Positions 34,001-42,868 of a stretch of 64,000 nt of DNA are shown piece after piece (the first letter of the stretch is position 1; every line of letters begins with the position of its first letter). This stretch comes from Paulinella micropora (Eukaryota; Cercozoa; Imbricatea; Euglyphida): the NCBI GenBank assembly GCA_009731375.1, contig BJOX01000138.1, positions 401,287 to 465,286 on the forward strand, read 5' to 3'. The position numbers were made by a program, and so were the translations under genes. The notes beneath the pieces were generated by a model. That model did not search any database. It was not told the origin of the DNA and worked only from the letters and a program-made list of their open reading frames with translations.

Positions 34001-34103
34001 TCCTCTTAGCTTCCCTTGTCTTAACCTCGCGAAGATTTGCCGTAGCTTGAAGAAGTTGGACATATTGCTTGCTCGGTCTTGGTGGTAGTGGTGGTTTGGA
34101 CAT
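31064..34103 (-). pseudogene. Protein-primed family B DNA polymerase of unit 1, one frameshift
   Basis: Two overlapping minus-strand frames, 34,103-32,523 (526 residues) and 32,578-31,064 (504). The first holds an N-terminal region with NNNCLFFLC and ENNHYYGLVKQFKKRCDDCL, then the exonuclease motifs YDLETF and NGANFDHYF. The second holds motif A (DADVVSLYP), motif B (KLFMNSLYGKM) and an intact motif C (YTDTDSLQIH). The frame is lost in an A6 run at about 32,585-32,590. It differs strongly from the unit 2 polymerase and lacks its Cys-rich fingers. Role: replication of the linear genome from a terminal protein. Confidence 0.88.
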
Positions 34104-34232
34104 TTTACCGTTATGTATATATAAGGTAAGATACTTTTTCTAAAAATAATTAATTAATGTTTTTACCTTTATTATATGGGAGCTATTTGTTTAGATGAAA
34201 AATATTTTTACCAGAATAAAAAATATTAGAGC

Positions 34233-34439
34233 TTAAACAGCTATCTTACTTAATTTATCTTCCAGCTCTTGTATCTTCTTTTTGTATTCCTCTATGCTTT
34301 TGAGTTCTTGCTTTTGCTTTAATGCTTTTTCTTTTCTTTCCTCCTTCAACCTTTCTTGGTGGCGGTAGTAGTATGCGAGAGCCTTCTCGTTATTTCTCTT
34401 TCGTCTTGCTTCTCCTTCGTATAGTTTCGGTCTTGGCAT
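34233..34439 (-). CDS. Small basic coiled-coil protein at the right end of unit 1
   Basis: 68 residues: a basic N-terminus (MPRPKLYEGEARRKRNNEKALAYYYRHQERLKEER) and a C-terminal heptad-like helix (YKKKIQELEDKLSKI). The start resembles bZIP-like small viral proteins, with a basic region before a possible zipper, but it is too short to be certain. It is the last gene before unit 1's right terminal repeat. Confidence 0.5.
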   Translation of the reverse strand: MPRPKLYEGEARRKRNNEKALAYYYRHQERLKEERKEKALKQKQELKSIEEYKKKIQELEDKLSKIAV

Positions 34440-34504
34440 CTTGTATTATATTATAGTTTATATATTTTTATAAATGTAAAATAATTAATTAAATTATTAA
34501 TTTC

Positions 34505-34678
34505 CGCTTCCTTTTTTGATTTCTATTTGATTTCTTAATTATTTCTTGTTTGGTGATTTTTGGTGATTTTGGTCCGAAAAAGTAGTATAGGGTCGCACTT
34601 CGGCACACTTTTTCAATACAAGCCCCCGCCACACAGAGACACACCCCGGCCGGCCCGCGCGGGACAAAATGGCAACGG
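34505..34678. repeat. Fused internal terminal repeats at the unit 1 / unit 2 junction
   Basis: 34,505-34,580 is the reverse complement of 14,552 to about 14,627 (unit 1 end). 34,581-34,678 is the reverse complement of 55,273-55,369 (unit 2 end), with one length difference in a C-run. The outer 68-bp hairpin segment present at both outer ends is missing here apart from CGAAAA. Confidence 0.85.
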
Positions 34679-35000
34679 TCGTAAAAAAGTGGAAACGGTT
34701 AATAAAATGATACACGTAGCCTTTCTCAACATTGAACACAGTCACAGCTGTCAATTTGCGAAAAAAAATATATAACGGGTTTTGCGTTTTTTTCTTTTCT
34801 TTTTTGTTGAAGTTGCTGTTAGATAGGCGACGAATAAATAAAAAGGAAAATGAGCCGTGACCGAAACATTGATGACAGATATTGTTATGCACGAAAACTG
34901 TAAAATAAGCCTACAGATTTTCTCCTTTGCTGAAAATCGCTTTTTTGACAAAGCGAAAAGAAGGCCATTTTACCCCTTGCAAAATATATAAAAATAATAT
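34679..35000. other. Subterminal non-coding region of unit 2
   Basis: AT-rich with homopolymer runs and no convincing gene. An A/T-rich TATA-like stretch (AAAATATATAAAAATAAT) lies just before the first gene at 35,001. Confidence 0.6.
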
Positions 35001-35483
35001 ATGTCCAATAATTTTGATAACTTCAATAACTTTGATAATTATTCTGATAATTCTGATAATGAGAGTATAAGGCGAGACAGTAATGACTGGATAGAATATT
35101 ATATGGATAAACAAGAAAGCATAGTAAATAGACATAAAATAACAGTAAGTAATCAAATAGAGTTGATAAATGAAAAAATAAAAGAGATGACAAAAAAGAG
35201 AGAAGAGCTTGAAGAGAGAGAGGATGCGATAGACGAAAGATTAGTAGAGATAGAAGAAGAGAAGCAAAAAAAGAAAAATAATGATAAAATGAAAAGAAAG
35301 AGAAAGAGAGAAGAAGAAAGAAGAAAGAAAGAGGAGAGGTTGTTGGATAGTTGGTTGCTAGCTAGAAAGCAACCATTGAGTTTGAGAGAGGAGGAGCAGG
35401 CGAGGAAGTTAATATGTAATGGAGATAGCTTTGATATGGTTTTGGATAAATATAATAAATACAGAAATAGGGTTGAGGGGTAA
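35001..35483 (+). CDS. Asn/Asp-rich coiled-coil protein, left end of unit 2
   Basis: 160 residues. The N-terminal 30 are Asn/Asp repeats (MSNNFDNFNNFDNYSDNSDN), followed by a long charged coiled coil (EKIKEMTKKREELEEREDAIDERLVEIEEEKQ) with a basic patch (KMKRKRKREEERRKKEER). The ATG at 35,001 follows a TATA-like stretch. It occupies the position of the coiled-coil gene at 14,785-15,277 but points the other way and shares no clear sequence. Confidence 0.6.
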   Translation: MSNNFDNFNNFDNYSDNSDNESIRRDSNDWIEYYMDKQESIVNRHKITVSNQIELINEKIKEMTKKREELEEREDAIDERLVEIEEEKQKKKNNDKMKRKRKREEERRKKEERLLDSWLLARKQPLSLREEEQARKLICNGDSFDMVLDKYNKYRNRVEG

Positions 35484-35573
35484 AAATAGATGACTATATA
35501 AAGTCCTGGGCAAGACATTAAACTACCCCTACATAAACACATATTGTCCCTCTGTGTGTTTATGTAGGTTGCG

Positions 35574-36088
35574 ATGCCTCCAAAGAAGAAGGAAGAAGAG
35601 CCAGCACCAGCTCCGCAGGTAATTATATCTTTTCTTTGTTGTTCTTATTGATTGTTTATGTATTGTAGGAGCCTGTTGCACCTGCACAAGCACCTGCTGA
35701 TGAAGCAAAAGTAATTTATTTTTATTATTGCTTGTTCTCATTTATAATTGTGTAGGCTGAACCAAAATTTGAAACAGCGACAGCAGGGATGGCTGCTCTG
35801 ACTATTACTGAAAAAAAAATCAAATTTACACCGACGAAAGCAGAGAATCAGTATTTTTTGAGAGGAGATGAGAAAAATATGCTTATCAGCATGGATAGGA
35901 AGGCTGGTGATGCTGCAATTACAGGCATGGGAGCACGTAGCACACTCAAAAGTGTTTCAAAAGGAGACCTTGTCTGGGTAGTGTTTCTCAAGGATGGAAA
36001 AAAATTTTTTTCACCTACCTTGGGCAATATTCCAAAAGTGTATGATGTTACACAGATTGCGAAAATACTTCCAGCTAAAGTTGATTAA
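35574..36088 (+). CDS. Spliced Pro-Ala-rich protein, three exons, unit 2
   Basis: Exons 35,574-35,618, 35,669-35,710 and 35,756-36,088 give 139 residues. The N-terminus MPPKKKEEEPAPAPQ is spliced to EPVAPAQAPADEAK and then to AEPKFETATAGMAALTITEKKIKFTPTK. Both introns are phase 0, start GTAATT and end TTGTAG or TGTGTAG, and contain stops and T-rich tracts. Without splicing only a 99-residue frame from 35,789 would be seen. A further TTTATGTAG at 35,567 could be a 3' splice site of a 5'-UTR intron. The C-terminal domain (KGDLVWVVFLKDGKKFFSPTLG) is unrecognised. The KKK start suggests nuclear targeting. Confidence 0.75.
35619..35668 (+). other. Spliceosomal intron 1 of the unit 2 PA-rich gene (50 nt)
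   Basis: Begins GTAATTATATC after CCGCAG, ends TATTGTAG before GAGCC. Its length is not a multiple of three, so only splicing keeps the frame. Confidence 0.75.
35711..35755 (+). other. Spliceosomal intron 2 of the unit 2 PA-rich gene (45 nt)
   Basis: Begins GTAATTTATT after GCAAAA, ends TTGTGTAG before GCTGAA. It is T-rich throughout and shares its first six bases with intron 1. Confidence 0.75.
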
Positions 36089-36207
36089 GGAAAAAAAGTT
36101 CTTCTTTGCTTATCTTGGTAGCATTAAAAAATATTAATTTGCTTATTCTAGTTTCAATATCACCTACAGGGATATATGTATTAACTTGACTTAGCTTACA
36201 AATTTAT

Positions 36208-36230
36208 TACAGCTATCGCTGTAGGCGATA
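36208..36230. terminator. Hairpin between convergent genes in unit 2
   Basis: TACAGC (36,208) pairs with GCTGTA (36,218). An alternative fold pairs TATCGC with GCGATA (36,214-36,230). It lies between the end of the plus-strand spliced gene and the end of the minus-strand integrase, where a shared 3' signal would be expected. Confidence 0.45.
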
Positions 36231-36235
36231 ATAAC

Positions 36236-37237
36236 TTATAAATCCATTATCTCTTTCTTCTTTTTAATCCGGGGACTTGACCTGATATTCTCCGGTTTAA
36301 TGTCTAATGACTTTAATAAGTGGCCGGTCTTTTTTTCTTTCGTAGCTTCTTTAACTTTGTCGGCTAGTTGAGGTTTAACTTCTTCCTGTTCTTGTTCATT
36401 CATTTTAGATTTTAATAATTGTTGAGGACTGACTAGTTCGTGGTCGCCAAGTATTAACTTAAAGCCTTTCCTACCTTTAACTGTATATACTTTCTTTGAA
36501 TACTGAACATCACCCTTAGAAAAAACGGTTCTTTCTAGTTCTTTTCGCACGGTTGAACCCTTAGGAAATTTATTAATAAGACCGGCTCTGTATATTTCTT
36601 GGTCATTCTTCTTTTTACCATCATAGACTTCCATAGGTGTAGCCTTTATTGTATTATGAAATGTATTATTATAATTATCAACAATTTCATTAATGTAAGG
36701 AACCCAAACAAAATCGTCATTAACTTCCCACATAAAATTCAAATCATTTCTTATTGTTCTAATAAATCTATCTACTATACCCATAGTTCGGTGGTCGCCA
36801 ACTTCGTTAGTTGTATGTTGAATTCCGTTCTCTTTAAAGTATTCAGCAACTTGACCTTTATATTCACTCCCGTTGTCGGACGTAATCCTTTTAGGTTTCG
36901 GCATTTTTTTTAATCCTTCCAATACTTCACCAGTTGATTTATTTTTTATCGGTTCAATCCAGCCACGACGAGAATAAACATCAATCATTACTAATCCAAA
37001 GTTGTAGTTTTTGTTTCCTTTCTTAGTTGCTATTTTAGACATATCCATTAAGTCAATGAACACTTGGCTTAATGGTTCAGGCTCAGGGGATAGTATAGTA
37101 TTCCATTTTTTAGGGGTCTTAGATTGATGGTGTATTTCAGAAGCTTCTTCAATTTTCTTTTTTTCAAGTTCTTCCTTATCTTGCGGAGACTCCGACTCCG
37201 TTTCAGTATTTTGTGGATTGCTGTGTTTATGGTCCAT
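36236..37237 (-). CDS. Retroviral-type (rve) integrase of unit 2
   Basis: 333 residues. Core: VFIDLMDM (Asp62), ITSDNGSEYKG (Asp121) and GDHRTMGIVDRFIRTIR, where Asp156 holds the place of the usual Glu. A basic SH3-like C-terminal part follows (FPKGSTVRKELER, GRKGFKLILGDHELVSPQQLL). The start MDHKHSNPQN is the same as in unit 1, but overall similarity is only moderate, more divergent than the ATPase or penton pairs. It would make the 6-bp target duplication seen at the outer ends. Confidence 0.93.
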   Translation of the reverse strand: MDHKHSNPQNTETESESPQDKEELEKKKIEEASEIHHQSKTPKKWNTILSPEPEPLSQVFIDLMDMSKIATKKGNKNYNFGLVMIDVYSRRGWIEPIKNKSTGEVLEGLKKMPKPKRITSDNGSEYKGQVAEYFKENGIQHTTNEVGDHRTMGIVDRFIRTIRNDLNFMWEVNDDFVWVPYINEIVDNYNNTFHNTIKATPMEVYDGKKKNDQEIYRAGLINKFPKGSTVRKELERTVFSKGDVQYSKKVYTVKGRKGFKLILGDHELVSPQQLLKSKMNEQEQEEVKPQLADKVKEATKEKKTGHLLKSLDIKPENIRSSPRIKKKKEIMDL

Positions 37238-37318
37238 TGCTGTATGCTGCTAAAAAGGTAAGGTAGTTTATCACGATATATAAAAGAGTAAATAATAAGT
37301 CGTGCATAAAGTTATATA

Positions 37319-37822
37319 TTAGAATTTAAGAAAAATTTTAGATGTATCATTGTTTTCTTTTTTTGGTTTCTCGGGTTGTTGATTATAAACATTAACTGAT
37401 AAATTTGATTTCTTGCCTTTACCTTTCTTAGGCTGTTCCTCTTCTTCCTCGCTTTCCTCGCTCTCACTCTCCTCTTCCACTTGCTTTTTTACCACTTTCT
37501 TCGCCTTCTTCTGCTTAGTCTTTAATTTAATACCAGCAACCCGTTGGGCTACGATATCTACAAAGTCTTGTTCTACTTCCTCATCAGAACTGCTTTCCTC
37601 ACTTAGCTCACCGTCCCGTCCATCAATCATATCCTTAGCCAACTGTTTCTTTGACACATGGTCCATCTTTTCGTCTTCGTTCATTTCTTTCACATTCTTA
37701 GCCTCTTCCTCTGCTAGTAGCTCACGAGCCCTTTCAATCTTTCTCTGTTTAGCCTGTTGCTTCTTAGCCTCCCAACCCTTTTCAAGATTTTTCATAGCGA
37801 CCTCTCTATTACCTCTCGGCAT
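37319..37822 (-). CDS. Charged Lys/Glu-rich protein, unit 2
   Basis: 167 residues, close homologue of 17,809-17,297 (MPRGNREVAMKNLEK start, KIERARELLAEEEAKN, SEESSSDEEVEQDFVDIV, and the same C-terminus NDTSKIFLKF). It is divergent from the fibre gene with 78 bp between starts. No family recognised. Strong conservation of the ends and the acidic patch suggests a structural or binding role. Confidence 0.75.
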   Translation of the reverse strand: MPRGNREVAMKNLEKGWEAKKQQAKQRKIERARELLAEEEAKNVKEMNEDEKMDHVSKKQLAKDMIDGRDGELSEESSSDEEVEQDFVDIVAQRVAGIKLKTKQKKAKKVVKKQVEEESESEESEEEEEQPKKGKGKKSNLSVNVYNQQPEKPKKENNDTSKIFLKF

Positions 37823-37900
37823 TTTATAACTTGTTTATATTATTATACAAAATAATATTATTTAGTTTTTATTAATAAACGATTATTTAACAAATATAGA

Positions 37901-40900
37901 ATGAGTCAATATAAATCGCTCTTAGGCTTGTCTGAAATTGCGGTTGATAGTCTGGATATAGCCAACCTGGATTTAACGAACACAAACATAGTGGGCTTAT
38001 ACACAGATAGGGTGCCAGAAGATGCTGACCCCGTAAATCTTTATTACACCGACGGACGATTTGATGCGAGGTTGGCTTTAAAATCAACAACGGACTTAAA
38101 AGAAGGCACTAATCTATACTATACTGATGGTAGGTTTGATGCGCGACTAACCACTAAATCAACCACTAACCTAGCCGAAGGCACTAATTTATATTATACT
38201 AATGCTAGGTTTGACACTCAATTAGCAACAAAGAGCACAACCAACTTAACCGAAGGAACTAACTTATACTACACCACAGCAAGGGTTAATACAGATTTTG
38301 ACACAAGGATAGCAACTAAATCAATAGATGCTTTAAGTGATGTAATCATAACAGGCACCCCCGCTGATAATCAACTGCTCATTTACAGCACTGGGCAATG
38401 GCGAAATGTTGCTTCTCCTTTTCTTAGATTGGATGGCCTCACTATGATGTTTGGAAATTTAAATATGGGAGGTTTTAATGTAGTAAATGTCGGTAATGTT
38501 GATGGTATTGATGTTTCGGCTCTTGATAGTTCTGTGGTTAAACTAACAGGAGACCAAACCATAACAGGAAACAAAACATTTACTACTTATGTGGGTGTAA
38601 AAGACACAAATCCATTAAACACTGGCAAGTTATTCTTCAATTATAACAATAATATGGGTTCTATTTATTCGTCGGATGCGGGTGGAGCCACGGGCTATCC
38701 ACTAACTATTGTCGGCTCGTCCATACTTTTTGCTCCAACAACAGGTGGTGGAATGACATTGACAAATAATGTTTTAAATATTAACAGCACGACAGCAATC
38801 AGTGGACTGCCCGCACCATTCTACGACGGCGATGCTTCAACGAAGGCTTACACCGATACGAAACTGGCAAAGGACGGCACAACGGCTATGACGGGTAGTT
38901 TAAATATGGGAGGATTTTCAATAACAAATGTTGGTAATGTTGACAACATTGATGTTTCGGCTCTTGATACTTCGGTGGTTAAACTAACAGGAGACCAAAC
39001 CATAGCAGGAACAAAAACATTCAGCAATGTGGTAAATGCGAGTGCGGGGATTGATATGAAAAGCCAAAGCATGACAAATGTTAATCTTGTTGATGGTGTN
39101 NNNNNNNNNNNNNNNNNNNNNNNNNNNNNNNNNNNNNNNNNNNNNNNNNNNNNNNNNNNNNNNNNNNNNNNNNNNNNNNNNNNNNNNNNNNNNNNNNNNN
39201 NNNNNNNNNNNNNNNNNNNNNNNNNNNNNNNNNNNNNNNNNNNNNNNNNNNNNNNNNNNNNNNNNNNNNNNNNNNNNNNNNNNNNNNNNNNNNNNNNNNN
39301 NNNNNNNNNNNNNNNNNNNNNNNNNNNNNNNNNNNNNNNNNNNNNNNNNNNNNNNNNNNNNNNNNNNNNNNNNNNNNNNNNNNNNNNNNNNNNNNNNNNN
39401 NNNNNNNNNNNNNNNNNNNNNNNNNNNNNNNNNNNNNNNNNNNNNNNNNNNNNNNNNNNNNNNNNNNNNNNNNNNNNNNNNNNNNNNNNNNNNNNNNNNN
39501 NNNNNNNNNNNNNNNNNNNNNNNNNNNNNNNNNNNNNNNNNNNNNNNNNNNNNNNNNNNNNNNNNNNNNNNNNNNNNNNNNNNNNNNNNNNNNNNNNNNN
39601 NNNNNNNNNNNNNNNNNNNNNNNNNNNNNNNNNNNNNNNNNNNNNNNNNNNNNNNNNNNNNNNNNNNNNNNNNNNNNNNNNNNNNNNNNNNNNNNNNNNN
39701 NNNNNNNNNNNNNNNNNNNNNNNNNNNNNNNNNNNNNNNNNNNNNNNNNNNNNNNNNNNNNNNNNNNNNNNNNNNNNNNNNNNNNNNNNNNNNNNNNNNN
39801 NNNNNNNNNNNNNNNNNNNNNNNNNNNNNNNNNNNNNNNNNNNNNNNNNNNNNNNNNNNNNNNNNNNNNNNNNNNNNNNNNNNNNNNNNNNNNNNNNNNN
39901 NNNNNNNNNNNNNNNNNNNNNNNNNNNNNNNNNNNNNNNNNNNNNNNNNNNNNNNNNNNNNNNNNNNNNNNNNNNNNNNNNNNNNNNNNNNNNNNNNNNN
40001 NNNNNNNNNNNNNNNNNNNNNNTAGATTGTAATAGTAGCAAAATAGCCAACCTTGGAACTCCAACATTATCAACAGACGGGGCGACAAAAGGGTATGCGG
40101 ACACATTGGACGGTCAAAATGTAAAACTAACAGGCGACCAAACCATAACAGGAATTAAGATATTTAATGGAACAAGAAATGATGTAAAAGCACTGACCTT
40201 ATTAAGCCAAGCCGATTTCAATAATGTGGATATCATTAATGGTGGAAATATAACATATAANNNNNNNNNNAGGAAATATAACATATAATGGGGCGAGAAT
40301 ATTAAACCAAAATGGAGGTGATATCTTTTTCAGTCAGACAACGGGTGATTATCAGTATTTCTTATATACTCTAAATACTGCTACAAGCGGAACCGCGAAC
40401 CAACGAGGCTACCTATTTACGAATGTAGCGGCTGATGTAAAAGGGGCGGGACTTTATATTTCAAAACTTTTGGATAATAAAAGTGCTTCGTCTGACATTG
40501 TCCGTTTCAACAATGCTGGCGGTATGCGGTTTTATGGTGCCTTAGATATGAACTCAAACAACATAACAAATGGCGGAACAATAACTGGAACAACAATTAC
40601 TTCAACCGCGGGTATATCAACAACAACATTAACAACAAGCGACAATTTGGTAGTAGGTGCTGGCAAAAGTGTTTTCATTGATAGAAGTGCCTTGGCCAAC
40701 AATAAACTGGTTTTATGGGATGGAGGAACAACAACAACAACCAATTTTCTTGGATTTGGTGTTGCTAGTAATACATTGATTTATAATGTTAATTCTGCCG
40801 ATAGCCACGTATTTTATCATAGTGCCGCGACAGAATTATTTAGAATTAACAACACAGCAATCACTGCTTCAAAGGCAATAACGGCAAATGCGGGTATATC

Positions 40901-41913
40901 AACAACAACAGCAACCGCAAGCGGATTGATAACGGCAAATGCGGGAATTACATATACTGGCACACTAACATCTGCAACGAATACCAGTGGGGCAAAAATA
41001 TCCATTCAAGGAGGAACAAATGGAGGAAGCACCAGAGGAATATATATTTGGGATATTACTGACCCAGGCTGGGGGATTTATATGGCACAATCTGGGGCGA
41101 ATAAAGCATTAAGTGGAACAGGAACGGCACCAGCAGGAAATGGATTTAGTAGTTATGCCGTAAGATTTAGATCGGGTGCGGACACGACCCACGGTTTTGT
41201 GTGGGAAAATGCCAATGATGTTGCTTTAATGTCGTTGAGAGGGAGCGATGGATTTTTGTGGAACAAAGGTGCCTTTCAAGCAGATGGTGGAATAACTCTT
41301 CCAACGACATCAAGCGGTTCTTTAACAATAAGACAAAGACCCGCTTCTACTAATGACCCACAACTATTTTTTAAATCAGGAGGATATACGAATTATGGAG
41401 CAATTGTTTCTACAACTGGTTTGCTTCACGCTTGGACTACTTCAAACTCATCAAGTGAGCCGTCTGGCACTTANNNNNNNNNNAGGCAGTTATAATTATA
41501 TTCCGCTTAATGGTGCTTGGACAAACTCCTCGGACAGGCGATTAAAATCGGATATTAAAACATTAGACTGCGGTGATTGTTGCGATAAACTAATGAAAAT
41601 AAATTGTTGTTCATATTATTTGAAATCAGACGAAAAAAAAGAACAAAAGAACCACGGATTTATCGCGGACGAAGTAAAAAAAATATTTCCTGAATTTGTA
41701 TCTGAAAGTGGAATAAAAGCGGACGATGGAGATGGCTACCTTGAAGGCATAACATATACAAATTTTATACCTGTATTGGTCAGTGCTTTTCAACATTTAA
41801 CGGAAAAGGTAGTTAATTTAGAGAAAGAAAATAAAACTTTACTTAATATATTACAAGACCAAACCAACAAATTAGCAGAACTAAGAGCAGCAGTATTCCC
41901 TCCCAATGCCTAG
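37901..41913 (+). CDS. Phage-like trimeric fibre with S74 chaperone, unit 2 (interrupted by N-gaps)
   Basis: One long gene read through three N-gaps. N-terminus MSQYKSLLGLSEIAVDSLDIANLDL is followed by a few GTNLYYT/ARFDTQLATKSTT shaft repeats (fewer than in unit 1), then segments repeated within the gene (NMGGF..NVGNVD.IDVSALD, VVKLTGDQTI.G.KTF), then a long beta-rich shaft. The C-terminal S74 domain has SSDRRLKSDIKTLD with the Ser/Lys dyad, FIADEVKKIFPEFV, and the coiled coil EKVVNLEKENKTLLNILQD. Stop TAG 41,911. The two short gaps may be false and disturb the frame. Likely role: receptor attachment. The 924-N gap hides whether a discoidin-like domain is present. Confidence 0.82.
39099..40022. 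other. 924-N assembly gap in the fibre gene
   Basis: Run of Ns within repeat-rich fibre sequence; frame is the same on both sides only if the true length is a multiple of three. Confidence 0.95.
40261..40270. other. 10-N gap with repeated flanks
   Basis: GGAAATATAACATATA occurs on both sides, so this is probably an unmerged overlap in the fibre gene. Confidence 0.8.
41474..41483. other. 10-N gap just before the S74 domain
   Basis: The fibre frame stops being continuous here. GGCACTTA before and GGCAGTTATAATTA after are similar, so a small overlap is possible. Confidence 0.8.
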
Positions 41914-42238
41914 ATTACATCCACCGCCAATCATAGAGACGGAAGACCTTACACCCGAAGTCAAAAACCGTGTGCTAGATGTCCAAATTAAACAGGAAGA
42001 AAAAAAGATAGATCACGATTACGAGGACAGCTGGGATTGCTGTTTGACTAAGCGAAAAACCGACAGCCGACTTATCAAATACTTATTTCAAATGGGTATC
42101 ATTATCGCCATCATCACCCTTTGTATCGTGAGGTTGTCTGAAAAGAACTTACCGTGTGAAGTTGCCAACACTTATGTGGGTATTTTAACACTATTAATAG
42201 GCATCTGCCTTCCTTCCCCTTCTAGTTCAAAGAAGTGA
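41906..42238 (+). CDS. Small two-helix membrane protein downstream of the fibre, unit 2
   Basis: 110 residues. Its ATG overlaps the fibre stop by 8 bases. A Pro-rich start (MPRLHPPP), a conserved EVKNRVLDVQIKQEEKK.DHDYED.WDCC block and KRKTDSR precede two hydrophobic helices (MGIIIAIITLCIV, VGILTLLIGICL). A protein with a soluble N-terminus and a double transmembrane hairpin next to a fibre could be a virion membrane or holin-like protein; this is inference. In unit 1 the same gene is cut in two by an inversion. Confidence 0.75.
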   Translation: MPRLHPPPIIETEDLTPEVKNRVLDVQIKQEEKKIDHDYEDSWDCCLTKRKTDSRLIKYLFQMGIIIAIITLCIVRLSEKNLPCEVANTYVGILTLLIGICLPSPSSSKK

Positions 42239-42487
42239 GCATTCATATAGATAGACTTTATACCACGAAGCATCATTTGAGCAGATTAGCGGAATAGCTT
42301 CATCAAAACTAACACACCAATCGCTGAAAGGCTTATACACACATTTAAATTTGGTTTCTATTCCTTTTTGAATACACCACACACAACTTTCATTTTTTTT
42401 ATCGCTGACCCGTGAATAGAAATCACAAGCAGTCCGAGCAGAAATATTAATTAATAAAAAGTTTATGAAGATTAGTATAGAGGGCAT
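42227..42487 (-). CDS. Small secreted Cys-rich protein (PSI-like), unit 2
   Basis: 86 residues from ATG 42,487: leader (ILIFINFLLINISARTA), then CDFYSRVSDKKNESCVWC, FKC, WCVSF, LIC, YEC, with every Cys shared with unit 1. Its 3' end overlaps the end of the membrane-protein gene by 12 bases. Its 5' end overlaps, antisense, the start of the 42,465 gene. It is the only minus-strand gene inside the plus-strand structural block. Confidence 0.68.
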   Translation of the reverse strand: MPSILIFINFLLINISARTACDFYSRVSDKKNESCVWCIQKGIETKFKCVYKPFSDWCVSFDEAIPLICSNDASWYKVYLYECSLL

Positions 42488-42854
42488 TACAATGGCGGAC
42501 TATAAATTCCAAAAGATTATTTTTCTGAGTAATGATTTTACGGGCGGTAGCAAAACATTTGACAAAACCATTAAATTGAACTTTACCCCAACTAGAATGA
42601 ATGTTAAGTATATCCACTATATGAATGATATGACTGAAACGAAAACAAAAATTCTTCATATGGACCGCATTGGAATTATTGGCACATTCGCTGATAGCAA
42701 TGTCGCAAACATTTCCAATCTTAGCTACAACTTGGGGATTATTAATTGGACTGACGGTCAATACACATTTAGAGTGCTTAAAACAGACAATGGCAGTATT
42801 GAGACTGACCTGCTAGCTGGAAGAATTGTTATTTGTTTAGAATTTTTGGCTTGA
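42465..42854 (+). CDS. Conserved 129-residue viral protein of unknown function, unit 2
   Basis: Homologue of 22,083-22,469. Strongly conserved FLSNDFTGGSKTF, NFTPTRMNVKYIHYMNDMTETKTKILHMDRIG and AGRIVICLEFL. The likely functional start is either 42,465 or the second ATG 42,492 (MADYKFQK). Substitutions between the units are mostly conservative or silent, so the gene was under selection before integration. Position right before the ATPase suggests a virion or assembly role. Confidence 0.72.
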   Translation: MKISIEGITMADYKFQKIIFLSNDFTGGSKTFDKTIKLNFTPTRMNVKYIHYMNDMTETKTKILHMDRIGIIGTFADSNVANISNLSYNLGIINWTDGQYTFRVLKTDNGSIETDLLAGRIVICLEFLA

Positions 42855-42868
42855 TATTTATATAACCG

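Noticed and set aside
39078-40106. Long open frames across the N-run on both strands
   Set aside because: They exist only because Ns contain no stops.
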